Below the pieces are notes generated by a model that was given only the letters and a program-made list of their open reading frames with translations, did no database searches and was not told where the DNA came from. The position numbers were made by a program, and so were the translations under genes. Positions 27,993-36,817 of a DNA stretch of 64,000 nucleotides are shown here, piece by piece. The stretch comes from an uncultured Deferribacteres bacterium (GTDB lineage: Bacteria > Zhuqueibacterota > JdFR-76 > DREG01): NCBI GenBank assembly GCA_913009825.1, contig CAJVYQ010000015.1, positions 1 to 64,000 of the forward strand, given 5' to 3'. Numbering within the stretch: position 1 is the stretch's first letter; each line of letters starts with the position of its first letter.

Positions 27993-28735
27993 AAATTCTC
28001 CAAATATTTAACGTCTCGCATGGTATCCATACACTGCCAAAAGTCTTCGTGACGGTAGACTCTAATTTGATTTTCTTCGACTAAACGTTCCATAGGTTCT
28101 ACTTCCCAAGCTGTAGAATCACCGTCGATATAATCTAATACTTCAGGTTCTAATACAAAAAAACCTCCGTTAATCCACCCTTCACCTATCTGAGGTTTCT
28201 CGGCAAAACGGATAACGTCATTATTACCATTAAAGTTTAAACTTCCAAAACGGGCCGGTGGACGAACTGCGGTTATTGTCGCAAGCTTGCCATGATTCCG
28301 ATGGAACGATACTAAATCTTTGATATTTATATCTGCGACTCCATCACCATAAGTTAACATGAAGGTTTCGTTATCAATCCAGGGAGTTAATCGTTTAATA
28401 CGACCGCCGGTCTCTGTGTTTATGCCTGCATCAACTAAATGGACAATCGAATTTTCGATGTTTCTATTGTGTCCATTATGAACATCTATTTGTCCGTTTC
28501 CAAGTTTTATACTTAAATTATTTCGCAAATAATAATAATTTAAAAAATAATTTTTTATTACTTCTCCTTTATACCCTAAGGCAATAATGAATTCTTTATA
28601 ATTATAATGGGCATAAATATTCATGATATGCCATAAGACAGGCCATTTGCCTATTTCAACCAGCGGCTTCGGTTTCACAACAGTTTCTTCCTGAAGCCGG
28701 GTACCTAAACCACCGGCAAGTATAACTACTTTCAT
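27953..28735 (-). CDS. rfbF: Glucose-1-phosphate cytidylyltransferase
   Basis: A 260-residue nucleotidyltransferase with the signature [18 protein letters not shown] followed by [10 protein letters not shown]. The length and the long insert ending [20 protein letters not shown] fit RfbF/AscA, which makes CDP-glucose from CTP and glucose-1-phosphate. ATG at 28735 has GGAG six bases upstream; a TTG four codons before it is rejected. First gene of the dideoxysugar operon, with a repeat-rich leader region upstream. Confidence 0.93.
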   Translation of the reverse strand: MKVVILAGGLGTRLQEETVVKPKPLVEIGKWPVLWHIMNIYAHYNYKEFIIALGYKGEVIKNYFLNYYYLRNNLSIKLGNGQIDVHNGHNRNIENSIVHLVDAGINTETGGRIKRLTPWIDNETFMLTYGDGVADINIKDLVSFHRNHGKLATITAVRPPARFGSLNFNGNNDVIRFAEKPQIGEGWINGGFFVLEPEVLDYIDGDSTAWEVEPMERLVEENQIRVYRHEDFWQCMDTMRDVKYLENLWQENRAPWKIWE

Positions 28736-28906
28736 TTTGTTCTCCAATTTTTCAAACTTGGTCTCATTGAAGATTGGTAACTATTCAAACCACTTAACAT
28801 TGGTCTACAGCGGACAGAAGCGAAAGGTTTTACCGGATTAGATAGTTTTGTTTTTTGTTGAGCTTTTCGTGTATTGCGTAGACAAGCTGAATAGTCACCT
28901 TCTTTC

Positions 28907-29012
28907 GTAACTATTCGACTTCCGAATTACACGAATCAGCCGGAATACGAATAATAGAGCTAAGATGGTTAAATATTGGCATTCTTTAGCGTTATTAGCG
29001 GGCAGGCTGGGT
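28907..29012 (+). repeat. Decayed copy of the GTAACTATTCAG repeat family
   Basis: GTAACTATTCG opens the element. GAATTACACGAA, a TACGAATA block, TTAGCG and TTAGCGGGCAGGCTG follow in the same order as in the 222-bp repeat at 90-311, but with many changes. Related short motifs lie nearby at 28777-28787 and 28887-28898. This decayed material fills much of the gap between rfbF and the next repeat. Confidence 0.6.
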
Positions 29013-29033
29013 GGCTGCCTTTTTTCTTAATCC

Positions 29034-29161
29034 TTAATTGAGCGATGATGAACCTCAGACTATCACCTATCTAGTGAAATGTCATTCAGCAGGAATCTTG
29101 TTATTTTGATGTTAAAAACTAAAAAGATTCCTGCTGAATGACAGAAGAATTGCTCAGTTTA
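29034..29161 (+). repeat. 128-bp direct repeat, copy 2
   Basis: Gap-free match to 13333-13460 in the same orientation, about nine bases in ten identical. Here the inner stem is better preserved: TGTCATTCAGCAGGAATC pairs with GATTCCTGCTGAATGACA. Together the two copies bracket the whole block from the epimerase at 13468 to rfbF at 28735. Confidence 0.85.
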
Positions 29162-29585
29162 GGTTAATATTCAAAAACAATTATGCACAGCTCCGCCAGG
29201 TAAGTCACAGCTAAACAAAGATAACAGTGCCTATCATCAAACGATAAAATCAAAATTTTTTGAATCTATTTTTCGATCTCCTTTCATACCTCAAACACTG
29301 TGCCAATCTGAAATGAAAAAGAGAAAGAAGAATTTTTGAACGGAATATTTCTCCAACCGGCAAACCCTCTGAATATTAAAGGGTTACAAGATCACTCATA
29401 ATTCGTAATTTGATTGTAAAATTGGGGCAGCAAAAATCAAATAGGAAAATTTTGCCTAATTTCTGATCATCATGGTAAAATATGTACTAATTTACAAATT
29501 TTTTCTGTGAGGGGAAAAAAGAAATTGGGAATAATTTTTATCCACGGCAATAACTTGCCACAGAATTTCTCGTGCATCTTTTGCC

Positions 29586-29624
29586 TGTCTGCCGCAGGTT
29601 GTTGTTTTCAACCTGGGGCAGACA
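29586..29624. repeat. Strong stem-loop downstream of csrA
   Basis: TGTCTGCCGCAGGTTG and CAACCTGGGGCAGACA pair over 16 bases with one mismatch, around the loop TTGTTTT. It lies about 150 bases beyond the csrA stop, at the junction of the flagellar and glycan halves. No T-run follows on either strand. The rest of 29162-29777 shows no gene; short open frames there have no family features. Confidence 0.6.
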
Positions 29625-29777
29625 CGCTCAGGCAACCCGATAAGTTGATAAAATATTGTTGTACATCACGAAAGATTGGCATATCCGGATAATTTCACAT
29701 CAACTGAGAAAATAGATCTGTGCTAAAAGGATTTTTTATGGATCGTTTGTGGATAATGGGTTTTACAGATTCTTCAA

Positions 29778-30029
29778 CTATTCATCCGAATGGTTATTTT
29801 CCCCTTTTTTCAGTTGTTTCACCAAATCTGCAACACTATTATTGCCAATCCGGGCAGCTTCAATATTCTCTCTTTTTATCTTTTCATATAATTCTTTTCG
29901 AAAGATTTTCACCGAATCGGGTGCAGACACACCTATCTTGACCTGCCCTTTTCGAACATCTACAACGGTGATGATGATATCATCACCCAAATATAAACTC
30001 TCTCCCGACTTCCTTGTCAATACCAACAT
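29778..30029 (-). CDS. csrA: Carbon storage regulator CsrA
   Basis: An 83-residue CsrA. The start MLVLTRKSGESLYLGDDI and the RNA-binding loop region VRKGQVKIGVSAPDSVKIFRKEL are diagnostic. It binds GGA motifs in leader RNAs and usually represses flagellin translation. The C-terminal ~20 residues extend past the conserved core as a charged tail. It follows fliW by 63 bases; FliW sequesters CsrA until flagellin is exported, so the pair forms the known CsrA-FliW-flagellin switch. Last gene of the flagellar half. Confidence 0.96.
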   Translation of the reverse strand: MLVLTRKSGESLYLGDDIIITVVDVRKGQVKIGVSAPDSVKIFRKELYEKIKRENIEAARIGNNSVADLVKQLKKGENNHSDE

Positions 30030-30092
30030 TGTTCAATCCTTGAGTTTTTAATTAGGCAACAATTAAACTTACTTCAGATCAGATTTTCAATT

Positions 30093-30587
30093 TCATGCGC
30101 ACACTGCTTCTCTCTCTTCAACCTTGCTTGTTTCGGATGAAAGAATGGAATGTTTGACTGTGTACTTTTCCTCAACCACAACAATCTGTTTTCCGGTTCT
30201 TTTGGTCAAGTTAACTAACAGAGGTCCCTGAAGGTTCGCTGTGGATTGCAAAGGATCCGGCGCCAATGTAATAATTGTAAAAAAGACCAATTCATCCGAT
30301 TTTGCGACCTTTAATTCCCGGAGGTCATCTTCGAATAATTTAGGATTATAATCAGTAAAAAGGGAATGAGGCTGAATAATCACAAAACCGATATCCGGTT
30401 TGTCCACACTGATCAACCATTTGAACGGTTCAACATCACCGGATTCAAAAATAGCAAACTTTGTCAGATCATCGAATCCGGGAATTCCTCTTGAAAAATA
30501 GAGAATTTCATTTGCATCGACCTGTAAAGTTCCCCATCGTTTTGTTTGCAAAGTTAATTCTTTCCGATTTAATTTTACCTTACCCAC
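30093..30587 (-). CDS. fliW: Flagellar assembly factor FliW
   Basis: A 164-residue FliW. Typical motifs are ILYFSRGIPGFDDLTKFAI, PFKWLISVDKPDIGFVIIQP and FTIITLAPDPLQSTANLQGPLLVN. It binds CsrA allosterically and also flagellin, linking flagellin synthesis to export. The start is GTG, with AGGAG seven bases upstream. About 15 C-terminal residues are acidic and poorly conserved. It follows flgL by 9 bases. Confidence 0.95.
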   Translation of the reverse strand: MGKVKLNRKELTLQTKRWGTLQVDANEILYFSRGIPGFDDLTKFAIFESGDVEPFKWLISVDKPDIGFVIIQPHSLFTDYNPKLFEDDLRELKVAKSDELVFFTIITLAPDPLQSTANLQGPLLVNLTKRTGKQIVVVEEKYTVKHSILSSETSKVEEREAVCA

Positions 30588-30596
30588 GATTCACTC

Positions 30597-31505
30597 CTAT
30601 TTTAAAAAATTAACTATACTGGTACGCAACATTTCACCCCCAATAGACAGGGCAGCCTGATAAACTAATTGCTCTTGTTGCAATTGAACTATCGATTTGG
30701 CCAGATCCGTTCCCTGGATTTCCGATAATGATGAAGTGAGTTGGTATGATTCTTCATCTAATCGATCCTTCGTTTCGTCGAGATATTTCCCTTTCGCCCC
30801 TATAATTCCAAGTTGATTCACCGATTGATTGTAAACGGTATCCAAATCATCTATTTTATTTGCTATCTTCGCTACATCACTCTGTTCCAGCGCATCACGC
30901 AATTCAACCAGAGACTGAAAAATATTTTTATAACCATAGAGTATATTTTTATTATTCACATTCACATCAACCGAATCATTTTGCCCCACATTCCGTAAGA
31001 TTTTTCCTGAAACATCGCCGGTGACAGAAACTTCCGTAATTCTGTTCGAAGAAGAATCCCGTGCAGCCGCGAAAGGAGCCTCCTCCGTCTGATTTCCGCC
31101 AAATAAATAGCCGTCGATTGTGGTTGTGTTGGAAACGGTAAGCATATTTTCAAGAAGTTGATTTACTTCGACGGCCATTGTTTTCCGGTCTTTGGCATTG
31201 TACGTTGCGTTGCTGCCCATCAAAGCCAGGTCACGGGCACGGGACGTGATTTGCTGCATTTCATAGATTGAACTTTCCGCCATATTCAAGTGGTATTTCC
31301 CATCGGTGATATTTCTGGAATACTGTTTATTCCTTTCCAGACTTGCCTGCGTTTTCATCGCCTGAATTGTAGCGATGGGGTCATCGGACGGATTTTGTAA
31401 TCGACTGCCCGAACTGATCTCATTCTGCAATTTATTGATCCGCGTAAGACGGCTGTTCAGATTATTCAAATAACTTCTGCCCATCATTTGAGAAGTAACG
31501 CGCAT
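30597..31505 (-). CDS. flgL: Hook-filament junction protein FlgL
   Basis: A 302-residue FlgL. The N-terminus RVTSQMMGRSYLNNLN and LQNEISSGSRLQNPSDDP carry the flagellin-type D0/D1 signature. The C-terminal helix ends LSIGGEMLRTSIVNFLK. It forms the second junction layer between hook and filament. Start and flgK stop overlap as TAATG, so translation is coupled. It is exported through the flagellar type III system and has no signal peptide. Confidence 0.95.
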   Translation of the reverse strand: MRVTSQMMGRSYLNNLNSRLTRINKLQNEISSGSRLQNPSDDPIATIQAMKTQASLERNKQYSRNITDGKYHLNMAESSIYEMQQITSRARDLALMGSNATYNAKDRKTMAVEVNQLLENMLTVSNTTTIDGYLFGGNQTEEAPFAAARDSSSNRITEVSVTGDVSGKILRNVGQNDSVDVNVNNKNILYGYKNIFQSLVELRDALEQSDVAKIANKIDDLDTVYNQSVNQLGIIGAKGKYLDETKDRLDEESYQLTSSLSEIQGTDLAKSIVQLQQEQLVYQAALSIGGEMLRTSIVNFLK

Positions 31506-32881
31506 TATCTCACCATGCCGATCACTGTTTGCATTAATTCATCCACAGTGGTTATAATTTTACTTGCGGCATTGAAAGAGTTTTGAAATTTGATCATATC
31601 CACCATCTCTTCTTCCAACGATACTCCTTTAATCGAGTCTCTTTGATTCTCCATCATATTCACAACGGCCGAATAATTTTCACTTTTATCCTGCATGTTT
31701 TGGGCGTAGTCCCCAACTTTAGCAACCATAGAACGATAGTAATCGTCCAAGGTTTCGTCACCATTGGAGAGCAGTTTTGCATATCTTAGGTTGGATATAG
31801 CCAACGCCCCGGCTCCATCTCCGGTCTGACCGCTCTTTGACACTGCAATATTGGCCACATCATTTTGCACTTGCTGAGATATTTGGATGGAACCGGAACT
31901 GATCCCGGAATCCGTAAACAACGAGATACCATTCTCCCCGTAAAGAGAATAATTACTCCCGTGAATTTGATTCACTTTGTTGACAAAAGATTCGGTAATG
32001 GTATCCAATTTTTGCAACAGATCAGGCACCCCGGTACTAAAAATATCCATTAGATTTTTTAACTGACCGCTTTTCATTTCCACAGGCATGGTCCCATCAA
32101 CCAGCAAAGATGCTTTACGATAGCCGTTATTTTCCGTTACATCCAGGGTCAGTGAATAAGCATTTGATTGGTCAACTACCGTATTGTAGCTACTCAAAAC
32201 TGAAACGGTACCGTTCTCATGAACAATTGCAACAACATCGATATATTCCGATAATTTATCAATCAGTGCATCTCTCCGGTCTAACAGGGTATTGCTGTTT
32301 TCGGAAAAGGCCGTGTTCGCTATCTTTTTATTTGTATCGGCTATCTGATCGATCAGATCATTTATTTTAACCAGACTGCCTTGAATTTCCGAAAGGGCGT
32401 TGTCGCTTACCGACCGTAAACGTGAATTCATACCATGAAGCTGATTAACTACTCCCTGTGCTTTTAATCTTACATCGTTGCGAATGCCATAGTCTCCGGG
32501 ATGATTGCCCAAGTCTTCCCAGGCATTCCAGAAAGCGTTCAACTGGGTTGATAATCCACTATTATCGAGATCAGCAAATATCGATTGGATTAAATTACCA
32601 TATTTCCCGCCACTTTTCCATTCGGCTAATTGTGACTTCCCCTCCCAAACCTGTGAATCGTAAAACCGGTCTCTTATCCTATCTACTGAATTAACTTTCA
32701 CACCGGAACCAATAAAACCCTGGTTGGAATGAACAAAAGAATCACTAACAAGATTGACCCGCTGCCTGGAATAATCCGGATTCTGTGCATTGGCAATATT
32801 TTCGCCCGTCACATGGATGCCAACCTGGTTACTGAGCAAGGCTTTTTTACCGAGGGAGAAGATGCTGCTTAAGCCGCCCAT
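31505..32881 (-). CDS. flgK: Hook-associated protein FlgK
   Basis: A 458-residue FlgK. It opens MGGLSSIFSLGKKALLSNQ with GIHVTGENIANAQNPDYSRQRV, and closes with VSLEEEMVDMIKFQNSFNAASKIITTVDEL, the conserved end of the first hook-filament junction protein. Its length is towards the short end of the family. It starts 3 bases after the flgN stop, next to its expected chaperone. Confidence 0.95.
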   Translation of the reverse strand: MGGLSSIFSLGKKALLSNQVGIHVTGENIANAQNPDYSRQRVNLVSDSFVHSNQGFIGSGVKVNSVDRIRDRFYDSQVWEGKSQLAEWKSGGKYGNLIQSIFADLDNSGLSTQLNAFWNAWEDLGNHPGDYGIRNDVRLKAQGVVNQLHGMNSRLRSVSDNALSEIQGSLVKINDLIDQIADTNKKIANTAFSENSNTLLDRRDALIDKLSEYIDVVAIVHENGTVSVLSSYNTVVDQSNAYSLTLDVTENNGYRKASLLVDGTMPVEMKSGQLKNLMDIFSTGVPDLLQKLDTITESFVNKVNQIHGSNYSLYGENGISLFTDSGISSGSIQISQQVQNDVANIAVSKSGQTGDGAGALAISNLRYAKLLSNGDETLDDYYRSMVAKVGDYAQNMQDKSENYSAVVNMMENQRDSIKGVSLEEEMVDMIKFQNSFNAASKIITTVDELMQTVIGMVR

Positions 32882-32884
32882 ACT

Positions 32885-33382
32885 TTATACCTGCCTGTTA
32901 AAAATGGAATAATTATTCGATTCAATTTTCCCTTCGGGCGAGTAATTTGTTCGATTCAGATCATAAAAAAATTGCATCTGATTTTGCACAAACTCCAGAC
33001 TTTTTCCAATCATCAATCGATTCCGGTTGCGTAATTTTTCAATCTTTTCTATCAGGCAATCGAAATCTGTTTTTAAAGATTCCAACTTGTTTTTATACTG
33101 AGATGGTGCAATGTGAATAAAATCTGATAAAGAATATTCCTTAAAATCGAAAAATTTTTCTGTAAGTCTCTGCTCTCTCAATGAATCTTTCTGATTCGCC
33201 TCACACACCAGCGCTTTCTGCTCTTCTAAAATTTGCCAGAAATCATTTAATCTGTTTTCTAAAAGCGTTTCGTACTGTTTTTTCAGATTTAACCGCAAAG
33301 AGGACAAAGATTCCTTCTCTTCGGACAACAGTTCTATCAGCATTTTATAAAATGAATCCGGTAGTTTTTTATGCGCATTCAT
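32885..33382 (-). CDS. flgN: FlgN-like export chaperone
   Basis: About 165 residues, almost wholly helical and charged, with heptad-like repeats (LLSEEKESLSSLRLNLKKQYETLL) and an amphipathic C-terminal part. Size, helicity and position between flgJ and flgK match FlgN, the chaperone for FlgK and FlgL. I choose ATG at 33382, with GGAG five bases upstream, over a GTG at 33397. Primary sequence in this family is weakly conserved, so the call leans on position. Confidence 0.8.
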   Translation of the reverse strand: MNAHKKLPDSFYKMLIELLSEEKESLSSLRLNLKKQYETLLENRLNDFWQILEEQKALVCEANQKDSLREQRLTEKFFDFKEYSLSDFIHIAPSQYKNKLESLKTDFDCLIEKIEKLRNRNRLMIGKSLEFVQNQMQFFYDLNRTNYSPEGKIESNNYSIFNRQV

Positions 33383-33482
33383 GCCAACTCCATCCACATT
33401 CCACAGCGGTTTCTATCGTAACCCCACACCGGTTGTTTGAAAATTTACTTTGCAGGGATGACTGCTTCAATGATAGGTTACT

Positions 33483-34289
33483 TCAAATCGACTTCAAACT
33501 TTGATATGTTTGCACTACTTTTTTTACATAATTCCTGGTTTCAGAAAATGGCGGAATACCACCATATTTTTGCACATTACCCGGGCCTGCATTGTACGAG
33601 GCAAGGGCTAACTCAATATCATTATCGAATTGAATCAGCAATTCCTTTAGATATTTGGCGCCGCCCATAATATTTTCTTCCGGGTTAAAAGGATTCTCAA
33701 TTCCCAGCATATTTGCAGTGGAATCCATCAATTGCATCAAACCTTTTGCTCCCCTGGACGAAACAGCCGTTGGATCACCATTTGATTCATGCTTAATCAC
33801 AGCTTCGATAAGATGAGGATCGATGTCATAATTTTTCGCCGCTTTTTCAATAATCGATTGAATCGATTGACTGGTCCCAGCCTGTTTCGGCGAAAAATCT
33901 CGTTCCATCGACCTCTGCAGCTCTTTGGCTTTTATTTTCGCTTCATTAGCCTCCATAAGAATTTTCTCGATAGGAACACCCAGGTTCAACTTGCCCGACA
34001 ACTGTTTAAAAATTAAATCGGCAAAACCGATTTGATGCCGGGAAGCCACGCGACTGGAGATTTCATCATCAAAAATTCCCTGAAAAATATCCATCTCCAC
34101 ACCGCGTTTGAACAGGCCTCCTTCCGGCACCGTTTTCCGCATGGCTTTCAACATATTTCCCACCAACAGAGCTTCGAACTGTTCGGAAACTTTTTGCAGT
34201 TTCTTGATTTTTTCGAGGTTCTTTGCTTCCTTGCCGGTTTTAATTTCCTTACCGGCAACCGGAATATTGGCCAGGTCAGAAGTAATCAT
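33483..34289 (-). CDS. flgJ: FlgJ: rod-binding domain fused to lytic transglycosylase
   Basis: A 268-residue protein. Residues about 25-105 are the rod-binding (FlgJ N-terminal) domain, with [20 protein letters not shown] and [20 protein letters not shown]. Residues about 145-265 are an SLT lytic transglycosylase domain: the catalytic glutamate is E168 in [11 protein letters not shown], followed by GAKGLMQLM and [12 protein letters not shown]. In Salmonella the second domain is a glucosaminidase-type fold instead. The protein would cap the growing rod and open the peptidoglycan. It follows flgI by 12 bases and shows no signal peptide, as expected for type III export. Confidence 0.93.
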   Translation of the reverse strand: MITSDLANIPVAGKEIKTGKEAKNLEKIKKLQKVSEQFEALLVGNMLKAMRKTVPEGGLFKRGVEMDIFQGIFDDEISSRVASRHQIGFADLIFKQLSGKLNLGVPIEKILMEANEAKIKAKELQRSMERDFSPKQAGTSQSIQSIIEKAAKNYDIDPHLIEAVIKHESNGDPTAVSSRGAKGLMQLMDSTANMLGIENPFNPEENIMGGAKYLKELLIQFDNDIELALASYNAGPGNVQKYGGIPPFSETRNYVKKVVQTYQSLKSI

Positions 34290-34301
34290 CGATCTACAAC
34301 C

Positions 34302-35435
34302 TTACAAAATTACTAATTCCGCATGTAAAGCGCCTGCTGCTTTCAGCGCCTGAAAAATGGCAATTAAATCCCGCGGTGTTACACCCAATGCATTCAGGGC
34401 GGTGGCAATATCCTGCACGCTTACAGTTTCATTAATAACCATTAAATTGGCCTGTTCGGTTGTAACCTGGGTTTGAGTCTGCGGCACCACCACCGTTTGT
34501 CCCTGCGAAAAAGGCCCCGGCTGTGAGATAACCGGTGTGGCGCTGATCTCCACACTTAAATTACCATGCGCCACGGCAACTTCAGAAATGGTCACGTTGG
34601 TGCCTACCACAATGGTGCCGGTGCGTTCGTTTACCACTACCTGGGCAACATGATCCGGCGTTACCTCCAACGATTCCAGTTGAGAAATGAACTGAATTTT
34701 CCCTGCTGCAGATCGCAAATTTTGTGGGATAGCAAGTAACAGTTGGCCGCCGCTGAGAGGCGTTGCCGTATTCTGACCGAAACTGTTATTGATCTGTGCC
34801 GCCATCCGGGAGATGGTAGTAAAATCAGGATTGTAGAGATTCAGCTTTAATGTATCCTGCGACAGAGCAACAGAAGAACTCTTTTCCACCACAGCCCCAT
34901 GGGGAATTCTACCAACCAGGGCATAATTTTTCCTTACATGCTCTCCACCGATCGTTTTAATATCAAATCCACCAATGGATAAAGCTCCCTGCGCTTTGGC
35001 ATAGACCTGCCCGTCGGCAGCGATGAGCGGCGTCAACAGCAACATGCCTCCCTCCAGACTGGATGCATCCCCCATGGAAGAAACTTGCACATCAATTTTT
35101 CCACCCGGCTGCACAAACGGATTGAGTGAGGCGGTTACCATTACAGCAGCAACATTCTTTACCCGCATACGCTTGTTGGGCAGGGTAACGCCAAAATGTT
35201 TGAGCATATTACGCAATGACTGATTGGCCATCAAAGACTGCCGGTTGTCGCCGGTGCCGTTCAAACCGATCATAAGTCCGTAACCAACCAACTGCTGCGA
35301 AGAAATTCCGTTTATCTGGGCAATATCTTTTATGCGCACGCCGTTGATACTGGTGAACCACAAAAATATGCTGAGCGTAAAAAGACAGCTTTTTTGAAGA
35401 TAAAATTTGCCTGAGAATTTCCCTTTCAGCCTCAT
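34302..35435 (-). CDS. flgI: Flagellar P-ring protein FlgI
   Basis: A 377-residue FlgI. A basic N-terminus and hydrophobic stretch (LFTLSIFLWFTSIN) form a Sec signal. Mature motifs are VRIKDIAQI, GLMIGLNGTGDN, RMRVKNVAAVMVTASLNPF and the conserved C-terminal ALNALGVTPRDLIAIFQALKAAGALHAEL. It polymerises around the rod in the periplasm with help from FlgA. Operon flgF-flgG-flgA-flgH-flgI. Confidence 0.96.
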   Translation of the reverse strand: MRLKGKFSGKFYLQKSCLFTLSIFLWFTSINGVRIKDIAQINGISSQQLVGYGLMIGLNGTGDNRQSLMANQSLRNMLKHFGVTLPNKRMRVKNVAAVMVTASLNPFVQPGGKIDVQVSSMGDASSLEGGMLLLTPLIAADGQVYAKAQGALSIGGFDIKTIGGEHVRKNYALVGRIPHGAVVEKSSSVALSQDTLKLNLYNPDFTTISRMAAQINNSFGQNTATPLSGGQLLLAIPQNLRSAAGKIQFISQLESLEVTPDHVAQVVVNERTGTIVVGTNVTISEVAVAHGNLSVEISATPVISQPGPFSQGQTVVVPQTQTQVTTEQANLMVINETVSVQDIATALNALGVTPRDLIAIFQALKAAGALHAELVIL

Positions 35436-35452
35436 TGTCCTATCCTTTTCGA

Positions 35453-36031
35453 TTAAAAGATCCAGTTTATCAATTTGGTAATTAAACCGGGTTTGGCGGA
35501 TGAACTGGTTACGCCTTTGCCTTTGTATTGAATTTCCGCATTGGCAATATTGTAAGAATAAACCACATTATCCGTGGTAACATCCTGTGGCCGCACCCAG
35601 CCGGTAAGGATGGTTATCTGTTTATCTCCATTGATTTCAACAAATTTTTTCCCCTCGATTTTGATATTCCCACTCTCGCTGATATCCACAATTTGCGCGC
35701 TCATTTTGGCCCGTAATTGTCCTTTTTGGGCCACCCGGCCATCGCCTTTATATTCATTTCCATGTTTTGTACTAAGACCGACCAGAGGAAAAAAACTAAG
35801 CGCCCCGCTGCTGGTGGTACCCACATTCAAATTGTTTTCATTTTTAGTATTAGTGGAGGACGAATTGCTGCCGCTGGAAAATTCCACGATGTAGATCGTT
35901 AGAATATCGCCAACCTGGCGGGCTTTATAATCGGAGAAAAAAGAAGTAAACCGGTCGGAGGTTTGTGACGTCGCCGTGGAGAATACGGCCAGTACCAGGT
36001 TAAGAACAAGGATCATTATTTTATTCTTCAT
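35453..36031 (-). CDS. flgH: Flagellar L-ring protein FlgH
   Basis: A 192-residue FlgH with SFFSDYKARQVGDILTIYI near the N-terminus, GDGRVAQKGQLRAKMSAQI in the middle and LTGWVRPQDVTTDNVVYSYNIANAEIQYKGKG at the end, the usual L-ring landmarks. The N-terminus is a signal peptide (IMILVLNLVLAVFSTATSQ), but I see no lipobox cysteine, whereas most FlgH proteins are lipoproteins. It forms the outer-membrane bushing of the rod. Its ~20 bases of spacing to its neighbours are typical for this operon. Confidence 0.94.
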   Translation of the reverse strand: MKNKIMILVLNLVLAVFSTATSQTSDRFTSFFSDYKARQVGDILTIYIVEFSSGSNSSSTNTKNENNLNVGTTSSGALSFFPLVGLSTKHGNEYKGDGRVAQKGQLRAKMSAQIVDISESGNIKIEGKKFVEINGDKQITILTGWVRPQDVTTDNVVYSYNIANAEIQYKGKGVTSSSAKPGLITKLINWIF

Positions 36032-36046
36032 CTTCTGCCCTTCATT

Positions 36047-36802
36047 TTATAGTTCAACCAGTACGGTTTTATCATCCAGCACTTCCGCGGATAATTTTTT
36101 GCCGGTGGCATTGTTTTGAACCTTTATCTTCTCTCCCCTTTTTCCATCCTGCAACGCCTTGCCTATTGCGGTGATTTCCATATTTTTCAGTCGAACTACA
36201 ATTTTAATGATATCGCCGCGATGAATCACATCCGGAATTTCAATCATACCGGTAAAAATCGGCTTGTCTTTGTTGATAATCTGCTTGGTTTGCAGATTCA
36301 GCACATCTTCAACCATAGTGAAATAGTCTCTTTTGAAATGAGTAGTCTCAACCCGCTGAAGTGTCACATCCGCATCAGAGAGGGTCTGGCTCCGCTCCAG
36401 CATAGTTGTTGCAACTACAATATCATCGTAGGTACTAATGTTCGCCTTTAAACTAAATTTCTTGTAAATTTTCTTGCGGGAAAAAACAGTAACATCAACC
36501 AGATTGGGGCCGTTTTTTATCCTGCTGTATTTTGAATCCACCTTGATTTCCCAATCCACATAATCAACCGGGATTGCCTCCGCAACGGGATCACATGTCA
36601 CTACAATTTCATCATGATTTTCATGATAATTTTTCAGCAGATACATCTCCACCCGCTGGTGAATAATCTCATTGGTTAAATTCATGGTGGCGTATTTTTC
36701 ATTTGTCACTGCCAATTGCTTGTTCGTTGTCTGTGCCGGGCAGGAATTCAGGAAAAAGAAACCGGCAACAACAAAACTCAAAAAACCGATCCATCTTTTC
36801 AT
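36047..36802 (-). CDS. flgA: P-ring assembly chaperone FlgA
   Basis: A 251-residue periplasmic protein. After a signal (IGFLSFVVAGFFFLNSC) comes a SAF-like domain and the characteristic C-terminal region RGDIIKIVVRLKNMEITAIGKALQDGKRGEKIKVQN. FlgA assists FlgI polymerisation. A cysteine follows the hydrophobic core (FLNSCPAQ), which could be a lipobox, though the residue before it is Ser rather than Gly or Ala. It lies between flgG and flgH. Confidence 0.92.
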   Translation of the reverse strand: MKRWIGFLSFVVAGFFFLNSCPAQTTNKQLAVTNEKYATMNLTNEIIHQRVEMYLLKNYHENHDEIVVTCDPVAEAIPVDYVDWEIKVDSKYSRIKNGPNLVDVTVFSRKKIYKKFSLKANISTYDDIVVATTMLERSQTLSDADVTLQRVETTHFKRDYFTMVEDVLNLQTKQIINKDKPIFTGMIEIPDVIHRGDIIKIVVRLKNMEITAIGKALQDGKRGEKIKVQNNATGKKLSAEVLDDKTVLVEL

Positions 36803-36817
36803 TGTACTTTCCTTAAA

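Noticed and set aside
29720-29941. Plus-strand frame in the gap beyond csrA
   Set aside because: It runs mostly opposite csrA and shows no protein family features.
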